A DNA stretch of 64,000 bases from Dyadobacter sp. 676 (lineage in GTDB: Bacteria > Bacteroidota > Bacteroidia > Cytophagales > Spirosomataceae): positions 372,001-436,000 of the forward strand of contig NZ_CP159289.1 of assembly GCF_040448675.1 (NCBI RefSeq). Reading direction: 5' to 3'. A program made the translations under genes and the position numbers. Below, in pieces: positions 21,871 through 31,429 of the stretch; position 1 is the first letter of the stretch; each line of letters opens with the position of its first letter. A model generated the notes under the pieces. The model saw only the letters and a list, made by a program, of their open reading frames with translations. It was not told where the DNA came from and did not search any database.

Positions 21871-22144
21871 ATCATTCCTTGGCTAAGTGACGGGACCGTG
21901 TCCCGGAAAAAATTGTTTTTTGCCAGACTCAGACAAAAACCATACCGCTTTGCCTGCCCGATAGCTAAAAAGTAGTTGAAACCCTTACTTTGTTCTACAA
22001 CAAGGAGGCGAATTACATTTACACAACTAACCGTTATTGATATATGATTCACCACGCGCGCCAGCCCGTCGGCAACCGACCGGAAAGGCCGAATGCCAGC
22101 TTGATCGTAATTTTTCAAATATCCGTCAATCGCGTCCTATTATT

Positions 22145-22175
22145 TTTGGAAACATCATGCTTACGATTACATTTG
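22145..22175 (+). promoter_or_regulatory. Bacteroidota-type promoter TTTG-N19-TACATTTG
   Basis: TTTG at 22145-22148 and TACATTTG at 22168-22175 are separated by exactly 19 bases, an exact match to the Bacteroidota -33/-7 consensus. Transcription would begin near 22182, giving a leader of about 64 bases before ATG 22246. Confidence 0.75.
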
Positions 22176-22245
22176 TCAAAACGCCCATCGGGGGCGGGTT
22201 TGAATTTTGCCAAGTTTAAAGGAGTGTCATAAACCAACTTCGACC

Positions 22246-22641
22246 ATGCGCCAGGAACAACTGCTAACTGCCGACTACATTGAGTCTCAGATCGGAAACG
22301 TAATCGAATACTATATCCGTTGGGAATTTGAGGAGGACCCTTTTTACGGTAAAGCCAGGATCAAAGGGTTAGTGGAAGATGAGGCAGGCGGGTTGAAGAT
22401 CATCTGCGACGTCATAGAGGGAAGCGACCTCGAAATGGCTTATGAGCAGGAAGAAGTTTTTATGTATTCCGAACATCATCCGATTTACACCGGCCAGCTC
22501 CCCGAGATTTACTCGGCCAACTGGGTGAATACCGACGGCAAAAAGAAAAAACAGATCTTCATCGCCCCTCCCAACGAAAACGCCAGAGACTTCGCCATCT
22601 CACAAACCAACAGCAAGGTGGTGGTTAAGAGGATATACTAG
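22246..22641 (+). CDS. Conserved-looking protein of unknown function (131 aa)
   Basis: I do not recognise this family. The start at ATG 22246 (MRQEQLLTADYIESQIGNVI) fits the promoter 70 bases upstream. The protein is acidic in its first half (EFEEDPFYGKARIKG, VEDEAGGLKIICDVIEGS) and basic near the end (DGKKKKQIF, NSKVVVKRIY). It has no signal peptide or membrane segment, so it is probably a small cytosolic mixed alpha/beta protein. It stands alone between the susC promoter region and an octamer repeat. Its well-formed promoter and ordinary codon use argue that it is expressed. Confidence 0.7.
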   Translation: MRQEQLLTADYIESQIGNVIEYYIRWEFEEDPFYGKARIKGLVEDEAGGLKIICDVIEGSDLEMAYEQEEVFMYSEHHPIYTGQLPEIYSANWVNTDGKKKKQIFIAPPNENARDFAISQTNSKVVVKRIY

Positions 22642-22648
22642 GGGAATT

Positions 22649-22832
22649 TGAATGATTGAATGATTGAATGATTGAATGATTGAATGAGTGAATGAATATT
22701 TAGTCATGAAAGTCGGGAGAAGTCATGACATAGAAGGATTGAACAAAACAACATTTGACCATACCTGACTTTTTTCATTCACTCATCCAATTCCTTGTTC
22801 CACGCCGGCTTATTCACTCATTCACTCATTCA
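22649..22832. repeat. Octamer inverted-repeat element, copy 5 (six tandem units)
   Basis: Six tandem 8-bp units from 22649 to 22696: four TGAATGAT, one TGAATGAG, one TGAATGAA. The right arm is ATTCACTC units at 22812-22832, with a further CATTCACTCATC at 22776. The centre carries CCTGACT as in copy 3. It lies between convergent genes (orphan 131-aa gene and M43 protease). Confidence 0.88.
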
Positions 22833-22849
22833 AAATTAGGCCGCTCTCA

Positions 22850-24991
22850 TTAGTTCTTCACAATTTTCTTCGTCAGCACGCGGTCGCTGAACTCGGCTTT
22901 TACGATGTACAGGCCGGCCGGGAATCTGGTCAGGTCGAAGTTGTAGACGTTCGAGGCTACCTCGCCGGTAATCACGGTTTCCGCTACTTTTTGTCCTGTC
23001 ACATTGTAAATAGAAACCGATTCCAATTGCTCCGGATGCGGATAGAACTGAACGGACACCTGGCCGTTCGTCGGATTCGGCGTGACGAGGAAGCCGGCTT
23101 CTTTCAGATTAGGATTCACGGTGACGGTCCTGATATTGATATCGTCGAGATAGATGTCGTTCTCATTGCCATTCGTGTTCAGGAATGCGACGAGTATTTC
23201 ACCCTGCCCGATGAAGCTTCCGATATTGATCTCTTCACGCCGCCATTCGTTTACGCCGGGTGTGAACGCCGTGCGCGTCGCGGCGCTGCGGGTAATGAGG
23301 CTCGATCCCCATTTTTTGTAGACACTTGTGTAAGTCTGTCCGCAATCTGTACTAATAAGCACCTGCAATGTATCCCACACATTACCCTGCGCCGAGGTAT
23401 TGGTATAGGTCGCCGCCGCCACCTGGAACGACACGAAGGCGGAATCGACACCGGCGATATTCACCGTAGGCGAACGCAGGTAGTCGCGCTGCCCCACCAC
23501 CTGATTACCGAAATTACCGATTTTGACGGATGCGCTACCCGTTTTCGCCGCGGAAGTCGTTTTCTCCCAGGTCGAACCGCCGTCTTCATTGACGATGTCC
23601 CAGCCCTGCGGCGGGAAGAGGCCTTCGAAACCCTCGCGCACCGGTGCGGCAAAAGGTTCGTAGTAAATGAAATCGAGGCTCAGCGCATCGTTGGAAGTAT
23701 CCTCGTCGGCCGCGCCGTTGGGATGGGATGTATAAATGCTCAGGACATGGTTGCCTTCGTCAGTTGTGAGAACCGGCAATGTTACGGTTGCTTCCTCATA
23801 AGTTGCAAGCGAGCCGGTCCATTTGTAATCCTGCACGGTTCCGTTATCGATCACCGCGTGGATGGTGACGGACGTCAGCGTTTCGCTGCCCCGGTTAGCC
23901 AGCGTGACCTGCGGGGTAACCGAATTCGAGCAAATACGCTGCGCGGGCCGGCGGATCGCTTTCAGGGAAGCGTCCTCTTTCTTCACATCGACCGGCACGC
24001 AGCCGTTGGAATTGGCCAATAGCGCACGGTAGGTATTGAATGCAGCTTCCATTCTGGCCACCTGCATTTTGGTAAACATAAGCAGGCAGGCATCCGGCGT
24101 GTAATCCATGTAATTCTGATACATAATGCCCGGCGCGACAGTCGTACAACGGTCGGTGACGATGCCGCTCTGGCAGGTTGTGGTACTGTTGCTCTGGTTG
24201 GGCGTATCGTCCACTTCGTCGGTTCCCGTGCAGGCGCCGTTGTCATCGCCCCAGATATGGTAAAGGTTAAAATAATGCCCCAACTCGTGCGTCAGTGTTT
24301 TGCCCTGATTGAAACCGGCCACACTACCGCCTGGCAGCGAAGCATAATCCACCGCTACACCTTGCTCGTCTTTTACGCCGTCGTCGGGAAATGTGGCATA
24401 ACCCAGCGTACTGCCCGAAAGGTCACAGATCCAGATATTCAGGTATTTATCGGTGTCCCAGGCATCTGCCCCGCCCGATTCGGCATGCTTGACCTGGTTG
24501 GTGGTATAGTCGAACGAATTGCGGGTAGTGTTATAGCGGACGATTCCCGTCGAAGGCGCGTCATCGGGTGTGCGTTGCGCCAGACAGAACTGAATGCCCG
24601 TTTGCCCAAACAAGGACCGAAAATGTGCAGGTATCTTTTCCGCACCGGCATTCGTACCGGCGTAGTCCTTATTGATCGTATCGAGCTGGGCCATGATCTG
24701 TGCATCCGTCACCATCGATTGGCGGTTCAGCACCACATGGAATACCACAGGAATGGTTACGGGGCCCGTTGTCCGAAGCGTTTTTCCAGAAGCGACCCTC
24801 TCCCTGATAATCTGTTTCAACCGCAACTCGCGCTGGTCGAACATGAGCTTCAACGACGGCTGATCCGTAAACCTTTTGTGGAGCAACTCCATCGATGCAC
24901 AACGGTCCTGTGCATAAGCGGGCGCGAAGCCACCGGTTACTATGAATAAAATGACAGAAAAGAATCTGACGAATAGTATAATATGTCGCAT
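22850..24991 (-). CDS. Secreted M43-family zinc metalloprotease with type IX secretion sorting domain
   Basis: A 713-residue protein with a signal peptide (cut near residue 28, AYAQ). The catalytic domain holds the metzincin zinc motif HELGHYFNLYH (His235, Glu236, His239, His245) and a Met-turn in NYMDYT near residue 297, as in cytophagalysin/pappalysin M43 enzymes. A CARDB-like segment (about 360-455) and a jelly-roll MAM-like domain (about 460-630) follow. The last 80 residues are a type A sorting domain (FLVTPNPTNG, SIYNVTGQKV, PAGLYIVKAE, KKIVKN). The sorting domain predicts export and surface attachment by the Por/type IX system, whose genes are not in this window. Confidence 0.93.
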   Translation of the reverse strand: MRHIILFVRFFSVILFIVTGGFAPAYAQDRCASMELLHKRFTDQPSLKLMFDQRELRLKQIIRERVASGKTLRTTGPVTIPVVFHVVLNRQSMVTDAQIMAQLDTINKDYAGTNAGAEKIPAHFRSLFGQTGIQFCLAQRTPDDAPSTGIVRYNTTRNSFDYTTNQVKHAESGGADAWDTDKYLNIWICDLSGSTLGYATFPDDGVKDEQGVAVDYASLPGGSVAGFNQGKTLTHELGHYFNLYHIWGDDNGACTGTDEVDDTPNQSNSTTTCQSGIVTDRCTTVAPGIMYQNYMDYTPDACLLMFTKMQVARMEAAFNTYRALLANSNGCVPVDVKKEDASLKAIRRPAQRICSNSVTPQVTLANRGSETLTSVTIHAVIDNGTVQDYKWTGSLATYEEATVTLPVLTTDEGNHVLSIYTSHPNGAADEDTSNDALSLDFIYYEPFAAPVREGFEGLFPPQGWDIVNEDGGSTWEKTTSAAKTGSASVKIGNFGNQVVGQRDYLRSPTVNIAGVDSAFVSFQVAAATYTNTSAQGNVWDTLQVLISTDCGQTYTSVYKKWGSSLITRSAATRTAFTPGVNEWRREEINIGSFIGQGEILVAFLNTNGNENDIYLDDINIRTVTVNPNLKEAGFLVTPNPTNGQVSVQFYPHPEQLESVSIYNVTGQKVAETVITGEVASNVYNFDLTRFPAGLYIVKAEFSDRVLTKKIVKN

Positions 24992-25134
24992 CGAACGTTT
25001 CCTGAGGAACTGAGTAAATGGATTTGACCGCTAATTACAGACCGGAAGCGGATTTATTCACCTACTACGAAAAAAAGTGCCTTATGATGCGAATGCAATG
25101 TTATTTAATTTGTTTTTAACAGGCAGGAGCCGCA

Positions 25135-26277
25135 ATGAGCGGGAAAATCATTTTTTTCATGCAGGAGACGCCCCATACCAAACCCATTCGCAAGATCATC
25201 CATATCGACATGGATGCATTCTACGCATCGGTGGAGCAGCGCGATTTCCCCGAATACCGTGGCAAGCCTATTGCCGTAGGCGGCTCTCCCACCGGTCGCG
25301 GCGTGGTGGCTACGGCTAGTTACGAGGCCCGTAAATTCGGAGTGCGTTCGGCAATGCCTTCCCGGCAGGCTGTCCAGCTCTGCCCCCAGATCATCTTCGT
25401 CCATCCGAGGTTTGATGTTTACAAAGCTGTTTCCAGAAGCATTCGCGAGATATTTTCCCGCTACACCGACCTGATCGAGCCGCTTTCGCTGGACGAAGCA
25501 TATCTGGATGTCACCGAAGACAAAATGGGCATCGGGTCGGCGATGGAAATCGCCAGGCGGATCAAGCAATCGATCAGGGAGGAACTGAACCTGACGGCGT
25601 CCGCCGGGGTATCCGTTAACAAGTTTGTGGCGAAAATCGCTTCGGACATTAACAAACCGGACGGACTGACATTCATAGGCCCCTCCCGGATAGAGCGTTT
25701 TATGGACCAGCTCCCGGTCGAAAAATTTCACGGCGTAGGCAAAGTGACGGCCGATAAAATGAAAGGAATGCAACTGTTTACGGGAGCTGATCTGAAAAAA
25801 CTGTCGGAAGACGAGCTTGTTAACCTGTTTGGAAAAACAGGCCATTTCTTTTACAGGATCGTGCGCGGCATCGACGAGCGGGAGGTGCAAACCCACCGCG
25901 AAACGAAGTCGCTCGGGGCGGAGGACACATTTACCTACGACCTCGATACGCTCGACGAGATGTTCAAAGAGCTCGACCGCATCGGGGTCACGGTGGTTAA
26001 CCGGCTCAAAAGGAATCAACTGAAAGGCCGGACGGTCACGCTGAAAGTCAAATTCAGCGATTTTACCCAGATCACACGGGCACATTCGTTCCCTCATCCC
26101 GTAAGTGACCTCGATACCATTACCGACACTGCGAAGCAATTGCTCGAAAAGCTCGATTTACGCGGGAAACCCGTGCGGCTGCTCGGCATTTCTTTATCGA
26201 ATTTTCACGAACCGGAAGTCAAATCCCGCAAATACAAAGACCCCGAGCAACTCGAACTGTTCCCGTTCGGGTTATAG
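25135..26277 (+). CDS. dinB: DNA polymerase IV (Y-family translesion polymerase)
   Basis: A 380-residue Y-family polymerase of typical length. The catalytic carboxylates lie in HIDMDAFYASVE and SLDEAYLDVTE. VATASYEARKFGVRSAMPS is the fingers signature, GVSVNKFVAKIASDINKPDG the palm end, and KFHGVGKVTADKM the thumb HhH. The C-terminus QLELFPFGL is a beta-clamp-binding motif. It bypasses damaged bases at stalled forks. An in-frame Met at residue 9 is an alternative start. The gene ends convergent with, and overlapping by 6 bases, the DisA-like gene. Confidence 0.95.
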   Translation: MSGKIIFFMQETPHTKPIRKIIHIDMDAFYASVEQRDFPEYRGKPIAVGGSPTGRGVVATASYEARKFGVRSAMPSRQAVQLCPQIIFVHPRFDVYKAVSRSIREIFSRYTDLIEPLSLDEAYLDVTEDKMGIGSAMEIARRIKQSIREELNLTASAGVSVNKFVAKIASDINKPDGLTFIGPSRIERFMDQLPVEKFHGVGKVTADKMKGMQLFTGADLKKLSEDELVNLFGKTGHFFYRIVRGIDEREVQTHRETKSLGAEDTFTYDLDTLDEMFKELDRIGVTVVNRLKRNQLKGRTVTLKVKFSDFTQITRAHSFPHPVSDLDTITDTAKQLLEKLDLRGKPVRLLGISLSNFHEPEVKSRKYKDPEQLELFPFGL

Positions 26278-27456
26278 AAGCAATGCATCCACCCGGTGCG
26301 CCTGCACGATATTCTCGCATTTCGACCAGGAAAATATCGTAAAACGGCCGTCCTGCGAAGCTACCAGGGCGATGGAGTCGCGCTGGTCGTGGACAAACTG
26401 CGCCGCCGACAAATGCCTTGTCCCGCCGTTTTGCACGGGGTGCACCACCATCGCCGCGTTTCCAATGACCGGCTCCGTGATCAAAATTTCTTCCACCGGC
26501 TTTCCCGACGGCGCGCGGCCGATCTTTGCGCCGAATGCGAGCAATTCATAACGGTCGTTGATAATGGTAGCGCCATCCACGGCCGTCAATCCGGCCATAT
26601 TGGCCACTGCCGAACTGAACTGGTTTTGCCAGGTAATCGGGTTGGGGTCTTCCACATATTTACGGTGCAGGTCGGCCAGTTCCGAGAACGGCGGCTGCAC
26701 ATCGTAGGTAATCGGGTGGATAATCGATTCCCGCCAGCGGTCTTTGCCTTTTGGTACCACGAGGAGTATCCCGCCGCGTTCGTGGCTGCGCATCGAGGCC
26801 GCGAGCTGCACGAGCAGGTTGGGATAATCGCTCCACAAGGTGGTGGATGAAAAACCCATCAGCGAGTTGATCAGCGAAGGGCAATCCTTCACCTTGCGGC
26901 TTTCTTCATTCACAATCTTCACCTGATCGCCTTTCAGCACGGCTACATTCACGAATTTGCCGAAACCTTCCACGCGGCGGTGCTTTACCACCAGCATTCC
27001 CGGCTCGATCACTTCCAGCACGAAACACAGGCCCGGAATCACGCGTGTAGTGCCCCAAATGCGCAGCTCCCCGTCTTCCAGCCACACACCCAGGTGTATA
27101 CCCGAGCGCTCGACAGCCGGCGCGAGCTTGGTCAGCGTGTTGGCTGTCAGTGCCAGTTTTTCGGCGAAGATTAGCGGGTGCTCGGCGGCTTCGGGCGGCA
27201 GGTATGCAATGGAAACCTTGGGCGATCGGCCCTCCTCCCGGCGCAGGCTCGCCCAAAAGGTCGTGTCGATAATGGTTTCGATGATCCTGGCGTCGGGACG
27301 GGGAGCCAATTCCTGCTCGTAATACTTGGAGACCGCCTCGTGATGCCGCCTGAAATGGCCGGCCACCAACGGCGCCACCGACCTGGCTGCTTTATATGTG
27401 GTAACAGGTACGGTATCGCCTGTTTCAATCGGGAATATATCGGGATTCGTAATCAT
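26272..27456 (-). CDS. DisA_N-like (diadenylate-cyclase-fold) protein with N-terminal DACNV-type sensor domain
   Basis: Start chosen at 27456 (MITNPDIFPIETGD), which has AAGAA just upstream; 394 residues. The C-terminal part looks like a DisA_N nucleotide-cyclase fold: DGATII at residue 294 and GTRHLSAA around 345-352, then ALVASQDGRFTIFSW. In c-di-AMP synthases these positions are DGA and RHRAA, so the DGA and RH are kept but the second Arg is Leu. The N-terminal 250 residues resemble the DACNV sensor domain, named in comparative-genomics work on nucleotide signalling (from memory). It could make or sense a cyclic nucleotide; activity is unproven. No membrane segment is seen. Confidence 0.7.
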   Translation of the reverse strand: MITNPDIFPIETGDTVPVTTYKAARSVAPLVAGHFRRHHEAVSKYYEQELAPRPDARIIETIIDTTFWASLRREEGRSPKVSIAYLPPEAAEHPLIFAEKLALTANTLTKLAPAVERSGIHLGVWLEDGELRIWGTTRVIPGLCFVLEVIEPGMLVVKHRRVEGFGKFVNVAVLKGDQVKIVNEESRKVKDCPSLINSLMGFSSTTLWSDYPNLLVQLAASMRSHERGGILLVVPKGKDRWRESIIHPITYDVQPPFSELADLHRKYVEDPNPITWQNQFSSAVANMAGLTAVDGATIINDRYELLAFGAKIGRAPSGKPVEEILITEPVIGNAAMVVHPVQNGGTRHLSAAQFVHDQRDSIALVASQDGRFTIFSWSKCENIVQAHRVDALLL

Positions 27457-27718
27457 TTCTTGGCGGTTTTCTTGTGAACAACGACTTCTTTCAAAAAGTT
27501 GGTTTTGGTGACCGCCGTCTGTTTTTTTACTGTTTGTACCGCCCGTTTCCAACCATTCAACGCGCCGGGGCATCGTAGTCACCGGGGCTGCATTTTGGAA
27601 TTAATTGCCATTGCGGGCAGTTCTTTCGCCAGATAAGCGTAATTTGCGCGTTAATTCCAAAAGTCCGGCTACCGGCTTTTTACCTTCCGGCATGCGGCGA
27701 GTATGCCATTATTTAAGA

Positions 27719-29542
27719 ATGAAAACGTACCTCAGATTATTATCTTTTGCACAACCGATTGCCCGATTTGCCATCCCCTATATTCTTTGCACCGTTCTGG
27801 GAGTTATTTTCAATACTTTGAACCTGGCCCTTCTGGCTCCGCTCCTCAGCACGTTGTTCAGTAACCAGGGCGGGAAAATAATCCCCAGGCCCCACGACGG
27901 CTGGCTCGATCCTACGGGAATGCTTAATTACTACGCCCAGGAGGCCAACCTCACTTTCGGCCCGCACGGTGCATTGCAGGTCGTCTGCGCGGTGATCGTG
28001 GTGTCCGTACTGCTTTCGAATATCTTCAAATACTTTTCGCAACGGATCATGGAAAATCTCCGGATCCACACTTTGCTGAACCTCCGCAAAAAAGTTTTCG
28101 ACAACGTGATGAACCTCCATGTCGGCTATTTCAGCAACCAGCGCAAAGGGGACATCATTTCAAAAATCGCATCCGACGTACAGGTCGTACAGTTCTCGGT
28201 AACCAGTACTTTGCAGGTGGTTTTTAAAGAACCCATGCAACTGCTGGCTTACGTATTCATGCTTTTTGCCACGTCGGCGAAGCTTACCTTCTTTGCGATT
28301 CTGGTCATCCCGGTGTCGGCGTTCCTCATTTCCAAAATCGTCAAAAGGCTCAAAGAACAGGCAGCCCTCGCGCAGCATTATTTCGGGTTGATGATCAGCT
28401 ACCTCGATGAGGCGCTTACGGGCATCAAGATCATCAAGGCTTTCAATGCGACAGAGGACATCAAGGACAAATTCCACAAGGAAAATATCCGTTATTCCGA
28501 CCTCGGGCGAAAAATGGCGAAGCGCCAGCAACTCAGTTCGCCCATTTCCGAGTTCCTCGGGGTAACCATGGTGGCGATCATCGTTTTGTACGGCGGCTCG
28601 CTGATCATCGATAACAACTCCGACCTGGATGTTTCGAAATTTGTGGCTTACATCGGCATTTTCTCGCAGGTAATGCGCCCGGCGAAAGCGCTTACCGACT
28701 CGTTCAGCACCATTCACGCAGGTATTGCCGCCGGCGAGCGTGTGCTCGAACTGATCGACGAGAAGCCGGAAATACAGGACGCGCCGGATGCGATCGATAT
28801 GAAAGATTTCAAAGAGTCGATCCGTCTGGAAAACGTGTCGTTCTCTTACCCTTCGCGGCCGGTGCTCAAATCCATCAATGTGACCATTCCGAAAGGAAAA
28901 ACAGTGGCGCTCGTAGGGCCTTCGGGTGGGGGAAAATCTACGTTGATGGACCTTCTGCCCAGATTTATCGATACCCAGGAAGGACGGGTCCTGATCGACG
29001 GCGTCGACGTCAGGAAGATTAAACAGGAATCGTTGTGGTCGATGTTCGGGCTCGTAAACCAGGAATCACTGCTTTTTAACGATACCATTTACCAGAATAT
29101 CGCGTTCGGAAGCCCTAATGCAACGATGGAGCAAGTGGAAGCCGCGGCGCGGATCGCCAATGCGCACGACTTTATTATGGAAACCGAGGACGGCTATTTC
29201 AGCAATATCGGAGACCGGGGTATGAAACTGTCGGGCGGGCAAAAACAGCGGATCTGCATTGCCAGGGCCGTTCTGAAAAACCCGCCGATCATGCTGCTCG
29301 ACGAAGCGACTTCCGCCCTGGATACCGAGTCCGAAAAACTGGTTCAGGAAGCATTGAATAATCTCATGAAAAACCGGACTTCGCTCGTCATCGCGCACCG
29401 GCTGAGCACGATCCAGAACGCGGATACCATACTGGTCCTGGAAGAAGGTAAGATCATCGAACAAGGCAACCATGCCGAACTCATCGCACGCGACGGGCTG
29501 TACAAGCGGCTGATCGACATGCAGACGTTCTCGGAAGCGTAA
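27719..29542 (+). CDS. ABC exporter, MsbA-like (fused membrane and ATPase domains)
   Basis: Start at ATG 27719 (MKTYLRLLSFAQPIARF); 607 residues. Six membrane helices (about residues 15-320) precede an ATPase domain with Walker A GPSGGGKST, signature LSGGQKQR, Walker B MLLDEATSALD and the H-loop AHRLST. Such half-transporters act as homodimers and flip lipid-linked or lipid substrates across the inner membrane. Three family 2 glycosyltransferase genes follow without gaps, so it probably exports a glycolipid made by them, rather than being the general MsbA. An older in-frame start (27605) adds 38 residues unlike the family. Confidence 0.93.
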   Translation: MKTYLRLLSFAQPIARFAIPYILCTVLGVIFNTLNLALLAPLLSTLFSNQGGKIIPRPHDGWLDPTGMLNYYAQEANLTFGPHGALQVVCAVIVVSVLLSNIFKYFSQRIMENLRIHTLLNLRKKVFDNVMNLHVGYFSNQRKGDIISKIASDVQVVQFSVTSTLQVVFKEPMQLLAYVFMLFATSAKLTFFAILVIPVSAFLISKIVKRLKEQAALAQHYFGLMISYLDEALTGIKIIKAFNATEDIKDKFHKENIRYSDLGRKMAKRQQLSSPISEFLGVTMVAIIVLYGGSLIIDNNSDLDVSKFVAYIGIFSQVMRPAKALTDSFSTIHAGIAAGERVLELIDEKPEIQDAPDAIDMKDFKESIRLENVSFSYPSRPVLKSINVTIPKGKTVALVGPSGGGKSTLMDLLPRFIDTQEGRVLIDGVDVRKIKQESLWSMFGLVNQESLLFNDTIYQNIAFGSPNATMEQVEAAARIANAHDFIMETEDGYFSNIGDRGMKLSGGQKQRICIARAVLKNPPIMLLDEATSALDTESEKLVQEALNNLMKNRTSLVIAHRLSTIQNADTILVLEEGKIIEQGNHAELIARDGLYKRLIDMQTFSEA

Positions 29543-30475
29543 ATGACGGATACCGCAAAGATATCGATCGCATTATGCACCTATAACGGCGAACAGTTCC
29601 TGCGCGCCCAACTCGATTCGATCATCGCCCAAAGCATTGACAGCTGGGAGGTGATAGCCGTGGACGACGGATCGACCGACCATACCTGGGAAGTCCTGAA
29701 CGACTACGCAGCCGTGGACGGACGTTTCAAGCTTTTCAGAAACGAGAAAAACCTGGGCTATAACGGAAATTTCCAGAAGGCCCTGAACCTCTGCGAGGGC
29801 GAATACATCGCCATTTGCGACCAGGACGACGTGTGGCATCCCGACAAACTGAAATTCCAGCTGGACGCGATCGGGAACAGCTTGCTGGTTTACCACGACT
29901 CGGAGCTTATCGACGCGGCAGGCAGCTCCATGAATCTTAAAATTTCAGACAAGTTCAATTTTTACCGCGGATCGTCGCCGGAGGCATTCCTGTATTTGAA
30001 TTGCGTGTCGGGACACAGCATTCTGATGAAAAACGACTTGGTAGCCAAAGCATTACCCTTCCCTTCGAACTTCCATTATGATCAATGGCTCGCGTTTGTA
30101 GCCGCCAGCACAGGGTCTGTGGACTTCGTAGAAAGAGTGCTTGTGCAGTACCGGCAACACCAGCACAATACGACTGATATTCTTGCACGGCGTAAAAGCG
30201 CTCGTAGTCGTGATATGAAACTGGCCGAGCTCGAAAGAGAAGCCATCTGGATAGCCAAATGTGCCGAAAAGGCAACGGGAAATAGCCGCCAGTTGCTTGT
30301 TCGGCTTGCGGCCCTGAGCGAATCACGCAACCGTTCGTTCGCAGAGCCGCGATATGGGATCGTTATCTGGCAACACCGCCACACCCTGCTAAGCCTTTTG
30401 AAAAAATCCCCTGTCAGCAAGCTTTTCTATATCGTTAGAAAAATTTGGGGTAGTAAAGCAAAAAAACTCCTATGA
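29543..30475 (+). CDS. Family 2 glycosyltransferase (rhamnosyltransferase-like)
   Basis: A 310-residue GT-A fold enzyme starting at the base after the exporter's stop codon. It has ISIALCTYNGEQFLRAQL at the N-terminus, the nucleotide-binding AVDDGSTD and a metal-binding CDQDDVW. The arrangement matches rhamnosyltransferases and other O-chain GT2 enzymes that use an activated sugar and act at the cytosolic face. The C-terminal 100 residues are basic and may touch the membrane. It overlaps the next transferase by 4 bases (ATGA), strong evidence for one operon. Confidence 0.92.
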   Translation: MTDTAKISIALCTYNGEQFLRAQLDSIIAQSIDSWEVIAVDDGSTDHTWEVLNDYAAVDGRFKLFRNEKNLGYNGNFQKALNLCEGEYIAICDQDDVWHPDKLKFQLDAIGNSLLVYHDSELIDAAGSSMNLKISDKFNFYRGSSPEAFLYLNCVSGHSILMKNDLVAKALPFPSNFHYDQWLAFVAASTGSVDFVERVLVQYRQHQHNTTDILARRKSARSRDMKLAELEREAIWIAKCAEKATGNSRQLLVRLAALSESRNRSFAEPRYGIVIWQHRHTLLSLLKKSPVSKLFYIVRKIWGSKAKKLL

Positions 30476-31428
30476 GTGCAATAGTCAGTATCATCATTCC
30501 ATCCTACAACTACGGTTTTGTGATCGGGGAAACCCTTGAAAATCTTTTGGCGCAAAATTTCCAGGAATGGGAGGCGCTGGTAGTCGACGACGGTTCGTCG
30601 GACAATACCGGCGAGGTAGTGGCCAGATTCGCTGCCCGCGATAGTCGCATTCAATACATCCGGCAAACCAATAGCGGCGTTTCCATAGCCCGTAACCGGG
30701 GTTTCAGGCATTCGAAAGGAAAATATATTCAGTATCTCGACGCCGACGACCTGCTGAGCGCTGACAAGTTGGCCATACAGGTCGATTTTCTGGAACACAA
30801 TCCCGATGTCGACATTGCTTACACCGACCATCTGTACTTCGAAACGGACAAGCCCGATATCTTCTATCCTGACTATGAAATGAACCATCACAACTGGCTT
30901 CCGAAAATCGATGCACGGGGTTATGAGGCTGTAAATACATTGGTTTATTCGAATATTGCAGTGGTGAGCAGTCCCGTTCTGCGGAGAGCGATAGTCGAGA
31001 AGGTAAACGGGTTTCCCGAGTTCAGCAATTATACCGAGGACTGGGAGTTCTGGTTCCTGTGCGCGATCCATGGTGCGCGTTATACGTTCGTGGACAACGA
31101 GAACGCCCGCACACTCATACGCATCCATGCACGGAACACGAGCAGGAACATCCAGATTATGCAGGCCGGGGAGCTGGAATTCCGGAAGCGGATCGTGGAA
31201 GCCGTAAACAAGTCATCGTTCCTCAGTCAGGAAGAAAAACAGAAATTACTTGACCGGAATGCCGCCAGCACCCAAAAGCTGTACAAATACATGATGTACC
31301 ACGCCAACCTGTTGAGCCCTGAGCAAATGAAGTTACTCTCGGGCCTTGTGGATAGGAAGACATTCATTTCATATTATTTCAAATCATTGAATTACAAGCG
31401 GAAAGCGCTGTTCAAAAAAGGGAGGTAA
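30472..31428 (+). CDS. Family 2 glycosyltransferase
   Basis: A 318-residue GT2 enzyme that begins inside the previous stop codon. Motifs are VSIIIPSYNYGFVIGETLEN, VVDDGSSDNT, SIARNRGFRHSKGKYIQ and the DXD-type LDADDLL. A Trp/Glu-rich segment (YTEDWEFW) fits the acceptor site and catalytic Glu-Asp. It should add one sugar to the same glycan as its neighbours. The C-terminal helix-rich tail is basic. Third gene of the exporter operon. Confidence 0.92.
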   Translation: MSAIVSIIIPSYNYGFVIGETLENLLAQNFQEWEALVVDDGSSDNTGEVVARFAARDSRIQYIRQTNSGVSIARNRGFRHSKGKYIQYLDADDLLSADKLAIQVDFLEHNPDVDIAYTDHLYFETDKPDIFYPDYEMNHHNWLPKIDARGYEAVNTLVYSNIAVVSSPVLRRAIVEKVNGFPEFSNYTEDWEFWFLCAIHGARYTFVDNENARTLIRIHARNTSRNIQIMQAGELEFRKRIVEAVNKSSFLSQEEKQKLLDRNAASTQKLYKYMMYHANLLSPEQMKLLSGLVDRKTFISYYFKSLNYKRKALFKKGR

Positions 31429-31429
31429 A

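Noticed and set aside
21867..22118. A small minus-strand gene upstream of susC
   Set aside because: The translation has no domain or signal, and it overlaps the expected susC promoter region.
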